From Boswellia sacra (lineage: Eukaryota > Streptophyta > Magnoliopsida > Sapindales > Burseraceae): a stretch of 64,000 nucleotides of DNA. This document shows positions 50,201 through 63,239 of the stretch, in pieces. The DNA is taken from the NCBI GenBank assembly GCA_013180625.2, contig SNVD02006955.1, positions 1,922,001 through 1,986,000 of the forward strand, in the 5' to 3' direction. Under the pieces are notes generated by a model. It worked only from the letters and a program-made list of their open reading frames with translations. It was not told the origin of the DNA and searched no databases. Numbering within the stretch: position 1 is the first letter of the stretch; the number at the start of each line of letters is the position of its first letter. A program made the translations under genes and the position numbers.

Positions 50201-53200
50201 AAACGCCAAAAGGACACATATAATGCATTCCTTGAAATTGGAAAAGCAGGTTGAGGAAACTAAAGTTGAGTCAGAGAAGAAACTGAAGGAACTTGAGTGC
50301 CTTCTAATTGATTCAAAGAAGAAGGTGAAAGATCTTGAATCATTTTCTGAATCTAAATCTCAAAGATGGAAGGAGAAGGAGCACACTTATCAAAGCTTTG
50401 TAGATTATCAGTTTGGGGCTATAAAGGTTTGTCTTTACTGTTAGCTCTAACACTTATAGTATGTTGATGCTGATTCGTGTAACATCAATTATGACATTGA
50501 TTAGGATTTAAGGGTAGCGTTTGAGTCCATAAAATCTGAAGTCCTGAAGACAAAAAGGAATTACTCAGAGGAATTTAATTACTTGGGTAAGATTGTTAAT
50601 TTAGTGTTGGTACAATTTAGTTTATGACAAGATATGCATTTTAATCTGGGTTAGGCATTTTCTCATGGTAAGTACTTTCTATTTTGAATAGGACTAAAAC
50701 TTAAGGTGCTTATCGATGCTGCTGAGAATTATCATGCAGTTCTGGCAGAAAACCGGAGATTGTACAATGAAGTTCAGGACTTGAAAGGTACACAACCTTG
50801 TAATCATTTTGCTTCTACTTAGAGACTGAGTGATGTTTATATCTTCTTTTCTGAGCAGGAAATATTAGAGTCTATTGCCGGATAAGACCGTTCCTTCCAG
50901 GACAAAGTAAAAAGCAAACAACCTTGGAATATATTGGTGAGAATGGTGAATTGGTGGTTTCAAATCCCACAAAACAAGGGAAAGAAACTCATCGGCTCTT
51001 CAAGTTCAATAAGGTTTTTGGTCCAGAAGCCACTCAAGGTCATTATTTTCTTGATATTATCTGGTGAATGGTTGGCTTTATTTATGCATGTTGTCAACTT
51101 TATATTTTGCTGTTACTTGTTGGGAAAGTTTTCTGACTTTTATTCTTCAAACATCTTCTGTTTAGAGGAGGTATTTTTGGATACACGACCATTAATAAGG
51201 TCTGTTCTTGATGGATATAATGTATGTATATTTGCTTATGGACAAACTGGATCGGGAAAGACCTATACAATGGTACGTTATTTTTTGACATGAACAGTAT
51301 AGAAAGTATTGATTGTTTATACTTTTTTCTTATACATTATTATTTTTTTTTTTTCTCACCAGAGTGGGCCTAGTATGACATCAATAGAAGATTGGGGTGT
51401 CAATTATCGAGCACTGAATGATCTTTTCCAAATCTCCAAGAGTAGGAAGAATTCCATTCTGTATGAAGTTGGTGTTCAGATGGTTGAGATATATAATGAA
51501 CAAGTTCGTGATCTACTCTCAAGTGATGGTCCACAAAAAAGATATCCTTTGTTATAATTATCTGGATGTGCCTTCATTCTTGCAATTGCTACTATAAATA
51601 TATCTAAGATCAATGGCACCTCAATTTTGCTCAAATTGTGACATGACTTCTGAATCAATTTATGGCTATTGATCTTTCACGGTATATACACATACAAATA
51701 TATGAGAACTCACGGTATCCGGTTCTTGTATCTTTATTATTTACACTTGGTTGATTATCAGGGCAATTTTGTTCTTGTTTTCTTTGTTATTGGAGGATAT
51801 TCTTGTTTCCTTTGACTTGCACACACTTGGGATTTGGAGTACCACTCAACCAAATGGTTTAGCTGTCCCTGAGGCCAGTATGCACTCCGTTAAATCAACT
51901 ACAGATGTCTTGGAGTTAATGAATATTGGATTGATGAATCGAGCTGTAGGGGCCACCGCGCTTAATGAAAGAAGTAGCAGATCCCACAGGTTCTTTTCAC
52001 TCAATTTATTTCGTATATCCCTGCTTTACTTTTCTCTTTTTTCGAGTTAATCATTTAATTCTCTTGTACAGTGTTCTCACAGTTCATGTTCGTGGCATGG
52101 ATATCAAGACTGGAGCTACTTTGCGTGGTAATCTACATTTGATTGATCTTGCTGGCAGTGAAAGGGTGGATCGTTCTGAAGCAACTGGTGATAGACTCAG
52201 GGAGGCCCAACATATAAACAAATCACTATCAGCTCTTGGTGATGTAATCTTTGCTTTAGCGCAAAAAAGTGCTCATGTCCCATACAGAAATAGCAAATTA
52301 ACTCAAGTCCTTCAAAGTTCTTTGGGTAATAATTCCATTTTGTTTTCATTGCAAGCTCATGATCTTATCTGTTATAATGTTAGAAAATTCTGCAATTAAT
52401 ACCCAACTTTATGAATGACTGTAGTTTCTTTACCTGTTGATTTCACATTGCAGGTGGTCAAGCAAAGACCCTTATGTTTGTGCAGCTGAATCCTGATGTG
52501 GCTTCCTACTCTGAAACCATAAGTACCTTGAAGTTTGCTGAGAGAGTTTCCGGTGTTGAATTAGGTGCTGCTAAGAGCAACAAAGAGGGAAGGGACATTA
52601 GAGAACTTATGGAGCAGGTCTTTTTTTTCTTTTTAATATTTTTCAACTGAAGATTTGGCATAGTCACTCTTAGTTTAGTGTCTTGCATTACCTACTAGCT
52701 TGCCCTCCTAGGCAAAAGGATAACCCATAATCTTGGCTTAAAATCAAGCCATTTCACCTGTTCATATTGAATAAACAACAGGAAATTTAATAGGCAGTGT
52801 GCTGTGCATGCATATTGAGTTCTATATAATTTGCCTGATTTTGGAATTAAGTACAGTGGGAAAATTTTGGCCTAAACTTCCCTGTACTCATTCATTATAT
52901 AATTTTGAATCCCTGTTTACAGTTTTCTAATTTTTGGTTGGTCCTGCAGGTTGCATCTCTTAAGGACGCAATGGCAAAGAAAGATGAAGAGATTGAGAGG
53001 TTGCAGACTGTTAAGGCTAATATCAACAGTGTAAGGCGTGGTATGAACTCACTAAGGTATGCATCTTCCTCTCCATCGCCAAGAAGGAAATCAACAGGGA
53101 GTCCTCGACTACGTCCTCGAATAAGTCAAAGACCGTCAGTAGGAAAAGGCCGGGGACGAATTGGCAAGGCATCTTCTGATGTGGACAATTGCTCAGAGTA

Positions 53201-54059
53201 CAGTGATAAGCATTCTGATACTGCGTCTCATCACTCGATGGGAGAATTCAGACATCAGAACGAATCTCCTTCACAATCAAAGGAGGCTTTTAGGGATTTG
53301 AATCAGAATGTAACTGAAGACTTTGAGTTCTTGGCCTTTGGGAATGCAGATTCTGAGGAAAGATTAAGTGACATATCTGATAGTGGTCTTTCAATGGGAA
53401 CAGAAACTGATGGTTCGATTAACAGTGCTGTAGAGTTCACTCTTTTCCCTGAATCTGCAAAACCAGCTGAGAAATCGGAGAACACAGAGAAGTAAGGTTT
53501 TTTTTTTTTTTTTTCCTTCAAAAGAAATTATTTTAGTTAATCTCATATTCTGTCATCCAATCACTAATACAAACTGTATTGAATCTCTCTCCAATCTTGG
53601 TGTGAAGGGATCCAAAATGACAAATAGCAACAGTCTAGTTTCTTGTGTTTTTTTTTTTTTTTTCATTATAAATGTTTTCATTTGACCTTACTGTTTATTT
53701 TTATTTATTTATTTATTTGTTTCATTGAGTGCAGATCTGTTTTGACATCCAAACTTCGGAAGCCCATGCCAAAGATGCTGCATACAAAACCGTCTCGATT
53801 TTCATTGGCGAAGGGATCCTCCTCAGGGTTTCCGTCAAGTATGTCAACTCAAGAACATATTTTGCAATTGACTGTCGTTCTATTGTTTACTTATAGTTTA
53901 TTTATAATTAAATCTATACAAACTCCTCCTTGCCTTGTTCTTTACCACTTTACTCACTATCCTGTATCCAACTCTCATTTTTTTCCTTAATAATATTGGT
54001 CAGGTTCAAGGAAACCAACCGCTAGCGGTTCAAACAAGCTCCCGAAACGATGGCAGTAA
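47210..54059 (+). CDS. KIN-14 kinesin with N-terminal CH domain, 21 exons, 1087 aa
   Basis: Coding exons are 47210-47303, 47424-47581, 47746-47844, 48420-48675, 48940-49040, 49171-49254, 49379-49456, 49546-49638, 49737-49766, 50085-50426, 50505-50586, 50692-50787, 50859-51038, 51166-51272, 51363-51541, 51825-51989, 52072-52325, 52454-52617, 52950-53491, 53735-53838 and 54004-54059. All phases join, giving 1087 aa. Residues about 32-135 form a calponin-homology domain ([32 protein letters not shown]). A Lys/Glu-rich coiled coil covers roughly 290-500. The motor (about 505-850) starts with the minus-end neck motif and [12 protein letters not shown], then [11 protein letters not shown] (P-loop, 590-600), NERSSRSHS and DLAGSERV. 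The tail is Ser/Arg-rich. CH-kinesins of this class link actin and microtubules in plants. The intron after exon 15 is AT-AC type. Arabidopsis At1g63640 is the likely orthologue, from memory. Confidence 0.95.
51542..51824 (+). other. U12-type AT-AC intron in the kinesin motor domain
   Basis: The 283-nt intron begins ATATCCTTTG, the U12 donor consensus, right after AAA-AG, and ends TGCACAC. A TTTCCTTTGAC branch-like site lies with its A nine bases before the 3' end. The frame is kept only with this AT-AC pair: phase 2 AG joins A-CTT-GGG, giving KRLGIW. No GT-AG pair here was found that keeps the motor sequence. Confidence 0.85.
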
Positions 54060-55033
54060 ATTATGAACAAATTAGATGGCAAAGGGATCGAGTCCGAACT
54101 TAGTTTGTAGTTTGTAATTTTATATTTTGCTCGTAACCCCTAACAAATCCTTCAATTTATCTCATACCTGTCCTATATGTTGTAATAGAAGGGGTAATTG
54201 GAAGCTTACTTAACATTCTGTAATATATTCAGAAAAAGTTAGTAGTGTAATCTTATGAGTTATGGGTAGGGTTATACCATTTTGTTCGTCTTTATTAATT
54301 TGTTCAAATTCGTTTTGTTCTTAATTTTCTTGACCAGAGAACATAGAAAAAAGTGGGAAATAGGGATTTCCAAGCTCGTAGTTTTCAAATGAAAACGTTT
54401 GCACTCTGTATCTGTAATCTAACTGAATAAATCGTAATCCTTTCGGGGAAGAAATAGCCAAAAGTGACAATTTTTTAATTTTACCATTTCCAACTAGAGT
54501 TCTGGTAAGGGATGGCAAATCCTTAGACCCTTCCTCTTCGGTCCTGGAGATCTGGAAATTCTCCGAAATTTTGATAGTTGAGTCAAAACCAAGTGGCTTT
54601 GATACTTTTCTACCAACTTAACAACATATGTAATTCAATAAGCGAAGTTGTGAATGTTTTTGATACTTGCTCACGTTTAAGCCTTTGCTACGCTTTTCGG
54701 TAAATTTTATATTTAAAGAATGATTCAAATTTCAAATAAAATAAAATAAAATTTCCAGTTTGAACCTAATTCACTTTTGGAATAAGATAAATTTTCCTTA
54801 TAGAATCAAAATTTCGGGCTCCAATCTAATCCACTGTTTACAAAGAAATGGACAATCCTTCTCCCATTAGAATTCTAATTCAATGTCCTATAGGGATGAT
54901 ATATAGATTGCACCGATGAAGTGGTGTTGCTTCTCGGTTTATGGGCTCTCTGTGCTTGCAATGGCCAATTGATCAGAACTGGATGATGATGTCTGGGAGG
55001 AAATTGCGAACTCAGGCGGGAGATAAGAATTGT
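54060..55033. other. 3' flank of the kinesin gene
   Basis: The first few hundred bases should be 3' UTR. The rest is non-coding as far as can be seen. Confidence 0.45.
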
Positions 55034-56121
55034 CTTTTTGGTTTTTTAACTTAATATTTAATAAGGTTTTTTAACGATTAACACTTATTAGCACTTAGTT
55101 TTAGTCACTTAGAAGATATATTTGTTTTCCATTTTCAAATAAGTATTAAGTTGATTAGTTAACTTTGATATGACATGTTTGCCTTTAGTATTAATATTTA
55201 ATATAGTATATCCATTTAAAATTAAATATTTAACAAAATTAAATTAAGATATCAATAACAATCATAATCAATAATTAATAATAAAATTACCTATTATAAA
55301 AATACATACCTTCTTTCCTATCGGTAAATATATTATGATGAATTAAATAAATACTTAACAAAATTAAATTAAGATATTAATAACAAAATTATCTGTTCTA
55401 AAAATATATATCTTTTTTAACATGGTAAATATATCATGATGCATTAAATAGATATTTTATAAATAAAAATCTTTTATTTATTTATTTTTAATGAAATTTA
55501 AAACATAATAAAATTTGAAAAATTTTGAACAACTATTAGAATCGTCATCGACCACACTAACTGCCTCTAGCCGTCGTCGGTGTCGCCCGTACGACGAGAC
55601 CTCCAACACTGCCTTGACTGCTTCGTTCGATCTACAAGTCTATCGGATAGTTTTGGAGGATAAGACGGGGTTTGGCTATCAAAGCCCCATGACCATTCAT
55701 TTTTTTTTTGAATATTTTTCAGCCTCCTACGGCATCAATAGCCATTAAAATTTATGTGTCTAAATAGATCATCAAACGACTATCATTTCAGTGTATACCT
55801 TGCTATCGTCAGAGTAAGTTCATCAACGGTCGACGATGGAGGACGATTACATGTAATTAATTTTTATTCGATTCATTAATATAAATAAAAATAATTAACA
55901 AATATTATATAATTTTTTAATATTATATTAATTATTACAATATAAAATATAAGTGTGTTTTAAAATAAATCAATTAAAATATTTGCCGCAAAAATTGATA
56001 AAACTTCACTTTTTAAATTAAGTTCTGTATCACTTATTTTAAATTCTAATCTATAAAAAAATTAGCACTTAAGTCTTAATCTATTTAGACTTAAGTTAAA
56101 AATGGAAAAAATAAATAAACC
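55034..56121. mobile_element. TIR-type element related to the one at 17.7 kb
   Basis: The left part aligns with the 17.7-kb element through CTTAATATTT, CACTTA motifs and TATATTTGTTT, and the right part carries similar CACTTA/TCTATTTAGA blocks. The centre (about 55540-55670) is GC-richer, as in the other copy. An internal ~125-bp tandem duplication (starts 55231 and 55356) is present. Ends are approximate and no transposase was found. Confidence 0.4.
55231..55480. repeat. ~125-bp tandem duplication inside the TIR element
   Basis: TAACAAAATTAAATTAAGAT starts at 55231 and again at 55356, followed by matching TAAATATAT.ATGATG and ATTAAATA.ATA blocks. The two units differ by scattered changes and a small indel. 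Confidence 0.65.
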
Positions 56122-56576
56122 CTTTAGCTAAGCCCTAATAGCTAATATTAACTCTTGCGAGTTAAGCCCAGTCCATGAAATATTCGCCATTGATATTAGC
56201 CCAGTCCATCTTAATTTATGGCTGTCAACATATATATTAACCTAGTATTAATCTTATATTTGAATTAAAAAAAAATCTATAATAATCCAAAACTCGTTCC
56301 GAAATCCACCTGCAACATATGCAAAGAAAATAATACTTAATATTTGAATTACATTGTAAACAATTTCATTATACAAAGGATAGATGATCCTGAACAACAC
56401 AACAAAGATAGAAACAGAGGGCCAAATTATCCATTTGATTTTTCCCATTTGTGTTTCAGTGCATATGGAGGTTGGTGATTTTATTAATCGATGTAGCTTC
56501 CTTGTTAACAGCCAGTTATTTCTTGGACTTCAAATCCCCAAACAAGTCAGGAAAGCATATGAATCATTTAAATTTG

Positions 56577-56789
56577 GAGTAATGTTACTCTTACAAACTA
56601 CTTATACACACTCATCTATACAAACTGACTAGCATGATATGATTTGATAAATAAATACAATGATTTGAAAAATATATGTTAATAATAAATGACATTAATT
56701 AACATGGATGACGTGGTGATCATATAGGAATGTCACATCAGTTTGTATGTATAAATTTGTCTAAATAATTTGTATGAGTAGCATTACTC
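56577..56789. mobile_element. 213-bp MITE with ~50-bp TIRs
   Basis: The left end GAGTAATGTTACTCTTACAA and the reverse complement of the right end, GAGTAATGCTACTCATACAA, continue as inverted repeats for about 50 bp up to ACAAACTGA. There is no coding frame. The target duplication is uncertain. Confidence 0.75.
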
Positions 56790-56940
56790 TAAACAAAAAG
56801 TTCTACTATTGCTTTAATAGTAATGCTCTTTAAACATTGTGAAACAAATGTTCCACACAAAAACTTGATACTTAACGAAGAAATGCACCATTTTGATTTA
56901 TTTATTCATTTTGCAACATAGAGCAGCGCAACAAATTTAA

Positions 56941-57027
56941 TAGTAATGCTACTCATACAAATTACTTATATAAACTCATACATATAAACTGATGTGACAT
57001 TCCTATATGACAAATTTGTATAATTGT
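56941..57027. mobile_element. Truncated copy of the same MITE
   Basis: This stretch repeats TAGTAATGCTACTCATACAA, a TATAAACTGATGTGACAT block and ATTCCTATATGA, all found in the 213-bp MITE. It joins one end directly to part of the other arm, so it is internally deleted and lacks a clear second terminus. Confidence 0.55.
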
Positions 57028-57407
57028 ATGGTGTTTGAAATTTGTAATATCAAATAAAAAAATTCAAATATCCTACAAATATTAAAATATTACTCCTAGC
57101 AGCCAATAATATAATAATAACAAAATAACCCACAAATAAAATAGCTAAAATATAACCCCCATATGGCATGAAAACAACATTAAAATATATAAAATAAAAT
57201 TAAGCCTAATCGTACACATATCTCAAACAACATATTGACATGTGGAATCAATCTAAGCTCATGCCACAAACACCATATGGAAGGCACAGGCAATCTCTTC
57301 TTCTCTTCTCTCGATTTGAAAGGTAAATCAATCTATTCCTTTGTTCTTTTATTGTTTCTTTTATATCTCTAAATTTCTTTTTGGCTTTTTGGAAATTTAT
57401 TCCACAG

Positions 57408-57629
57408 ATGGCGGAGAAGAAGATGAAGAAGACGGAGCCAAAGTCTTTTCCCTGTGTCGTCTATTCCTTGATGTTTATATCAACGGCAACTGTGGAGTCT
57501 CATGGCAACAATGTGCATAAGAATTTGAAAGCAGCATGCGGTTCTTGCAAAAACCACTTCAACAACCATTCGGAGTTAAAGATGCATTGTGACAAAAGCT
57601 CACTGAAAAGACTAGAGTTCAACTCCTGA
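57408..57629 (+). CDS. Small zinc-finger-like ORF (73 aa), unrecognised
   Basis: The frame MAEKKMKKTEPKSFPC.. ends with TGA at 57627-57629. It contains CGSCKNHFNNHSELKMHC, which has C-X2-C and a His/Cys end like a degenerate C2H2 finger. The ATG follows a splice-acceptor-like TCCACAG, and a donor-like AAG/GTAAAT lies at about 57321, so a leader intron is possible. It may be a real small gene, the first exon of a broken gene, or chance. I do not recognise it. Confidence 0.3.
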   Translation: MAEKKMKKTEPKSFPCVVYSLMFISTATVESHGNNVHKNLKAACGSCKNHFNNHSELKMHCDKSSLKRLEFNS

Positions 57630-57853
57630 TAAAATGAAAAAGACATAAATGCCCAAATATTAATTTTCTATTACAGACATTTCTCAAGACAAAAATCTTT
57701 TGGTTTGTGTCACATGCAATTAGTACGGATAGTTAGGTTGAATTCCGTTGCAACTTTTACTCCTTAATATTTTTTAAAATCTATTGCATCACTGCTTATC
57801 GTGATTCATTATCAAGGATCATTTGGTCAATTTACTTACTGATCATTATGCAG

Positions 57854-58240
57854 GTCCCAGGATCTAATAGGCAATATAATAGTGTATCTCATGCCCTCCA
57901 ACAAATAGGCAAGCATGAACGTTTGAGTGGTCTCTATAGGTACAACTTTATGCCTTTGCACTTTTGCACTACCTGATGTGGAATATTGCAATTAACTGAG
58001 TTGCTTCATTATTTTAAGGCTGAGTTAGAAATTTTATGAATGTTTCTTCTGCCTACTCGTGAAGTATTGTTCCCTTTTGCAATTTTTGAATAAACTATAC
58101 AGTTTTCCTATACGTATGATATGATAATATGATTCATATATTTGTGGTCAGGGGATTGATTTCCAGATTGGTAATGTAGGTGTCTCAAGGTACACCCTTC
58201 TTTGGGTTTTATGAACTTTTCAAGCGATTATTTTCTTTGT
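57854..58240 (+). pseudogene. Mitochondrial carrier family pseudogene, two exons
   Basis: Exon-like piece 57854-57939 encodes QYNSVSHALQQIGKHERLSG followed by LYR and a GT donor; the next piece from 58151 follows a TCAG acceptor in matching phase. It reads GLISRLVM, a stop (TAG), then VSQGTPFFGFYELFKR. The order HAL..I.K...L.GLYRGL..R and FFGFYE.FK fits the second half of a mitochondrial carrier repeat. Only one repeat is present out of three and it contains a stop, so it is a fragment. The exact family member cannot be told. Confidence 0.6.
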
Positions 58241-61200
58241 TTAAGCACCATTTTTTCTTTTTTTAATTAAATAACATTTTAGATTAAAATTACTAAAAAC
58301 CCAATTTTTTTTCCAAATAATCACTAAGGAGGCGATTATTTATTGGTCTAAAGTCTAAATTTAACTTATTCTCACACTTCAGATATTTTTACGATGTTTA
58401 TTTTTTGAACTTAAGTATGATTCTAAAACAATTTGATCTGAATATAAAAAACTAAAAATTTTAGCTTTTATATGAATGCAAATGTCTGAATCATTTATTA
58501 TTCATGCAATTCTCTCAAATGCTATTATAAAATTCATTTATGACCAATATGTATATAACCTAATATATATATTTCAATTTTGGAACATTATTATTTATTT
58601 TCAATTTTATATTATGGTTCTTTATATATTTTTTAAATTATGTAATGGTCATTTAGCTTATTTATATATCAAATTCTTAAAAAAAAAGTAACTTCTTTAA
58701 TCAATTATATATATTTTAATAAATTAAATTCATAATAAATATTGATATACAAATATTTTTACTATGCCAAATGAAAATAATATATATAAATAAAGATATA
58801 TATGTAAAACCATTAATTTTCAAACATTTCAATTCAAATGTTAAAATAAAAATAAAAAACAAACATATTATTTAAAGTCTTATATTAAAACCGATTCGTA
58901 TTTCAGTTTAATTCAGATCTACTATATATCTTGACAAGAGATTCACCGTATCTATTATATATCTAGTGTTTCTTCTCCCCTTTTTTTTATTTTTATTCTC
59001 TCTATTTGATTTCTATTCATGAACTAAGATAAACTTATCATTTTAACATAAAAAATCAGGCTTCAGCCCGACTGGCTAGAAAAGTTTTTGGTTTCTTCTT
59101 TCTTCCTTTTTATCTTGTCACTTTAACATAAAAAAGCTCAGGATTGACTGTTTGGGGAGTGATTTGTTTATTCTTTTCTTATTAAGTCTGTTAATTTCAT
59201 TATAAACTGCATAATTGTAAACATCACTTTTATAAAATTTGAAAACTTTCAAAAAGAGAACCAAGTCTTGAATAACCCGTAAAACCACAAACCAACAATA
59301 GGTGATCAGGAAATGATAAGCTCCCAAAATTCTTCATTTTATAACTTCTTTTTTCTTCATAGATCAATTAAAATTGTATACTAATGTTCATCTATTAAAT
59401 AAATATAAAATAGAAAACTATATAAACTATATAAAAAGAGAGAGCACAATTTCCTTATGATATGAAGTGTTAAATGTTAAATAGAGAGAACATGAGTAGA
59501 ATTTAATCTAATTTATAAGATAGGTGGATAAAGATGGAGGGGAAGCGTCATTTGATATGGTTTTTATTTTATAAGGTAGTCAAAAAATGATGTAATTAAA
59601 AAAAGAATCATTTTAAGATATCTAAACAAGTATATTTCAGGAATTATATAACGTAATTTTATGAAAAAAAAGTTGTTGGTTTTCACGTTTCATGCATTGC
59701 TCAAGTGAAAATTTGATTTTTCAACATGTGAAGAAACTCCGGTAATTATATTCTTAATTTGTTTATTTTCCTATTTATGTGGTTAACTAGATTGCAACAG
59801 CTTCAAAATAGGGGAATTGAAGTCCTTATAAAAAAGGAACATTGCATTTATTATCCTATAGTGCATTAGGACATTGTTCATTTTATCCTATTTCACTTTG
59901 GAGTATCTATATTTGATTTCCATTCACGTGGATTATAGACTGAGATTCTTTCCTAACCATTACAATGAGATTGTGCAGGATCGGTAAAGGCTTTGTTGTT
60001 GAATGGAGACACAGAATATAGCTATTTTCATAACTTCTGGACTTAAGGCATTCAAGGCAATCGAGGAGAATAAGAAAGAATCAGTTCGAGTGCGTCTTTC
60101 ATTGTTTATTGTTCATGTTGAGAGATTGGAGCATTGAGCTTTGAATTGAGAGTAGATCTTGTAAGGCATAAGGGTTTGAGTGCATGCATGAGTTTGTAAT
60201 AGTTATAGGTTGTGTGAGCTCAACCTAGTTGAGTAATCACATAAGTTTGTAACTAGGATAGGGTGTTGTTTCATTCTTAACTGGGGATAATTGAGAGAAT
60301 AGAGTGACAAAAAAAAAAAAAACAGATTGGGGATAATTAAGAGAATAATGACAGAAAAAAAGCAGTAACAGAAGAGTGTAAGTGAGATTAGTGTAGTAAT
60401 TGCAAATAGATTAGTTTATATAGATTAATTTAGTAAGTAAGAGGAGTCTATTAGTATAAAGGTCCTGAGTCGTGTAAACACATATAACATAGTGAATTAT
60501 AACTCCTGTTACCTGTGAATATAGGGTGGTTATAATCGAAATAAGTAAGATTTGCTGTTTCAATTTACTTTACTATTTTCAGTTATATTGTTTGTGACTA
60601 TTCATACATTGCAAAAACTAATAAAATTTTATAAATTAAATTTATTATCAATGAAAACATGCTTTGTAACTTTAAGGCCATTAAAATCATTTTGTAATTT
60701 TAGATGATTTTGTAATATTGTGTAATTTTAGGTGATTTTGTCTGAATCCAACCCCATTAATTAAGTTATGTTTAAGATTCCACCTCAATTGTCATTTAAA
60801 ACATCAAGTAACTGCTTCATTCACTGAACATAAGATGGGAAAATTCATAAATACTTTAAGGGGGTCTTTGAAAAACAACCCTTTTATCCAAAAATTTGCA
60901 CGTCGTGACCTGTTCGACGAGTCGATAAATAGTATCTGACACTCGATAAGGATTATGACATACAAATATTTAGGGACAATGTTATCTTTATAATTCATAT
61001 TTAAAATAAGGGCATTTTTTGAATTTTATCACGTAAGATTGACCAATATAAATATCAAATAACAGTATACATAATATTTATTTGAGTCATGGTAACTATA
61101 GTTTGCAACAATTTCAAAAACATATATGCAAGGCTTTACGGCATTTCCACTGTCACAAAATTCCAATCTCACGAAGGGTTGTTCGTGGAGTTAGACCCAA

Positions 61201-61255
61201 GCTTCGACATTAATTATTATAGCCGGAAGAATTGGCTCCCACCAAAGCATCGGTT
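58241..61255. other. AT-rich intergenic DNA before tRNA-Val
   Basis: Long AT-rich tracts with only short, low-complexity open frames. The stretch at about 59950-60480 is less AT-rich, but I could not assign it to a gene or a bounded repeat. Confidence 0.4.
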
Positions 61256-61329
61256 GTCTGGGTGGTGTAGTTGGTTATCACGCTAGTCTCACACACTAGA
61301 GGTCCCCGGTTCGAACCCGGGCTCAGACA
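61256..61329 (+). tRNA. tRNA-Val (anticodon CAC)
   Basis: The acceptor stem GTCTGGG pairs with CTCAGAC (one G-U pair), with discriminator A at 61329. The A box is TGGTGTAGTTGG, the anticodon stem is CTAGT/ACTAG around loop CTCACAC, so the anticodon is CAC. The T arm is CCCGG-TTCGAAC-CCGGG, containing a full B box. A T run starting at 61339 (TTTTTTTTTT) fits a Pol III terminator. There is no intron, and CCA is not encoded, as usual in plants. Confidence 0.97.
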
Positions 61330-63239
61330 TTTGCTAATATTTTTTTTTTCATTTTCCGTTTTCGCTCCCAAGATCCAAGTGACACAACAACCAAATTTGG
61401 TATGGTCCCAAACGAGTCCGCATCTTTTTGGAAATTTCACCAAAGGGGGCAGAACTCATCGTCTACTTTTCGGAAATTTCACTGACAGGCCCAGAGGTCA
61501 TCCTCTGCTTCCCACGGACAAACTAAAATTCTCCAAACACTGAATCGAAACCTCTTTTCACCATGGGAATCAAAATCCACCGTTCAGCACTTTGCACAAG
61601 ATATGAATACAAGCACACGATCCGTCCTTCCTACATGTGATTAAAGCAGTACGGTACAGCCTCTCTTAGCCGAACTTTCCAAGCAGTTTCCAGTCTTGGC
61701 TCGTTCACTCACACGAAAAGGAAAATTTCATTATATAAACAACGCACACTTGAACAATAATACAATCAAACACCCTAAGGCTTAAACCCAAACAAAACCC
61801 CTCCGTACTCCGTCCATGAAAAAAAAATTAAATAAAAAATAAAAACCTCCAGAGACTTCACTCACTGAAAGCATCTTTAAATGGCAATTACTTGGAAGGG
61901 TTGAAGCTGCAAGCCTGCATTTGCAGAGGATAAAAAAATGGGCCGAAACTAGCTGGTAAGTTTATTCATTTTGGATGCGTTTCAGTTATGTTCATATTTT
62001 GCATTCAATGATATACCTCCAGTTTCAGTTTGAGTTTCAGGGATTGGGATTTTATGTACAGGATTTCATATTTTTAACTAGTTAAGTTGAGGCCTAGTAG
62101 TATAAGAAAAGATTTTTTTTAAGAAGTTTTAGGCTTTATATCGTTCTTAGAAGAAATTCTGAATAAGGAAAAAGAAAATGCTGAAAAGGGTCTTCCTTTC
62201 CGAAGCAATTTTCTTTCTTTCTTTTTTTACTTCATTTTTTCTGCCCAGGAGAGTGGTGGAAAGGAGTGTGGGTATATGGAAGGTTGGCTTGAGATTCTTA
62301 TTAAATGCTAGGCATCTTCATCGTTTTTACTCATAATTTATGGCCTCATCTATGCTTGATAAAACTTCAATTAAGAGTATAAAGTTGTTTAATTCTTAGT
62401 GGCATACTAGATGTTCATTTTTCCAATCCAGTGTAGATCAAAATAAATCTTCTTCTTCTTTTTTTTTTTTTTGTTTTTTGTATTTCTTGATTTATCTTCT
62501 CTTTCTGTTTCCCTTTTTCCCCTTAATGCACACATCCGTCAAGATTAAAAGTTTATATCTGTTTTTACTACATAAGATGAATTTCATCATTCACCATGTA
62601 ACATTATTTCCCTTTGCTATCGCATGTTATACTTCCAGCAAAGAGTTCAATTTTTGTTTCATTCATCTTTTAAATGCTTGTTCAAAGAAATTCTATGATG
62701 GTTGTTAAATTCCTTGAGACTGTGTAAATGCATTCTAATAGACTGTTCTTTTGTTATAAGAAATGATGTAAAGGCATTGGAAGTTATTAAACTTCATATC
62801 CAAATCAAGGAAGTTTCTAAATAATAGGTTGTTAATCATATATAGGTTAAGATTTTCTTAATTTTTTGTTGGTTGCAAGTTCCTACTAGCTTTGTTTTTG
62901 TATTAAAAAATATGTCTTATATTTGCGGGTTTGCTAGAGTCTTTTCTCAAATATGTTTTGTTTCAGAACCGTCTCTCTCTGTTCTTCTTCAATTGTATCT
63001 CTTTGTAATTATCGTGAATTGCTTAACCAAGGTTGTTCACGTTAGCTACTATTCTTAGTTTCTCTGCACTGAGATAATTTCCCTCTCTTTCAGGTTAGCA
63101 TATTGCATGATTTAATAACTTTGTATAAATTGTGAGTTTTCATTCAGCAATGAAATTTTCTTAATCATGCAGTTACTTTTTCAATCAACATGTTGCTGTG
63201 CTATCTGCTTTCTCAAGGAAATTATAAGAAGATTTAACT
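61330..63239 (+). other. Promoter and leader region of the right-edge gene
   Basis: From about 61.7 kb the sequence looks like a leader: CTAAGGCTTAAACCC, then pyrimidine-rich DNA and a donor at about 61952 (CTG/GTAAGT). Acceptor candidates end at 63094 (TTTCAG) and 63172 (ATGCAG). A long 5'-UTR intron is therefore likely. No other gene was seen. Confidence 0.45.

Noticed and set aside
61210..61543. Open frames on both strands across 61.2-61.5 kb
   Set aside because: They overlap the tRNA-Val gene and have no protein features.
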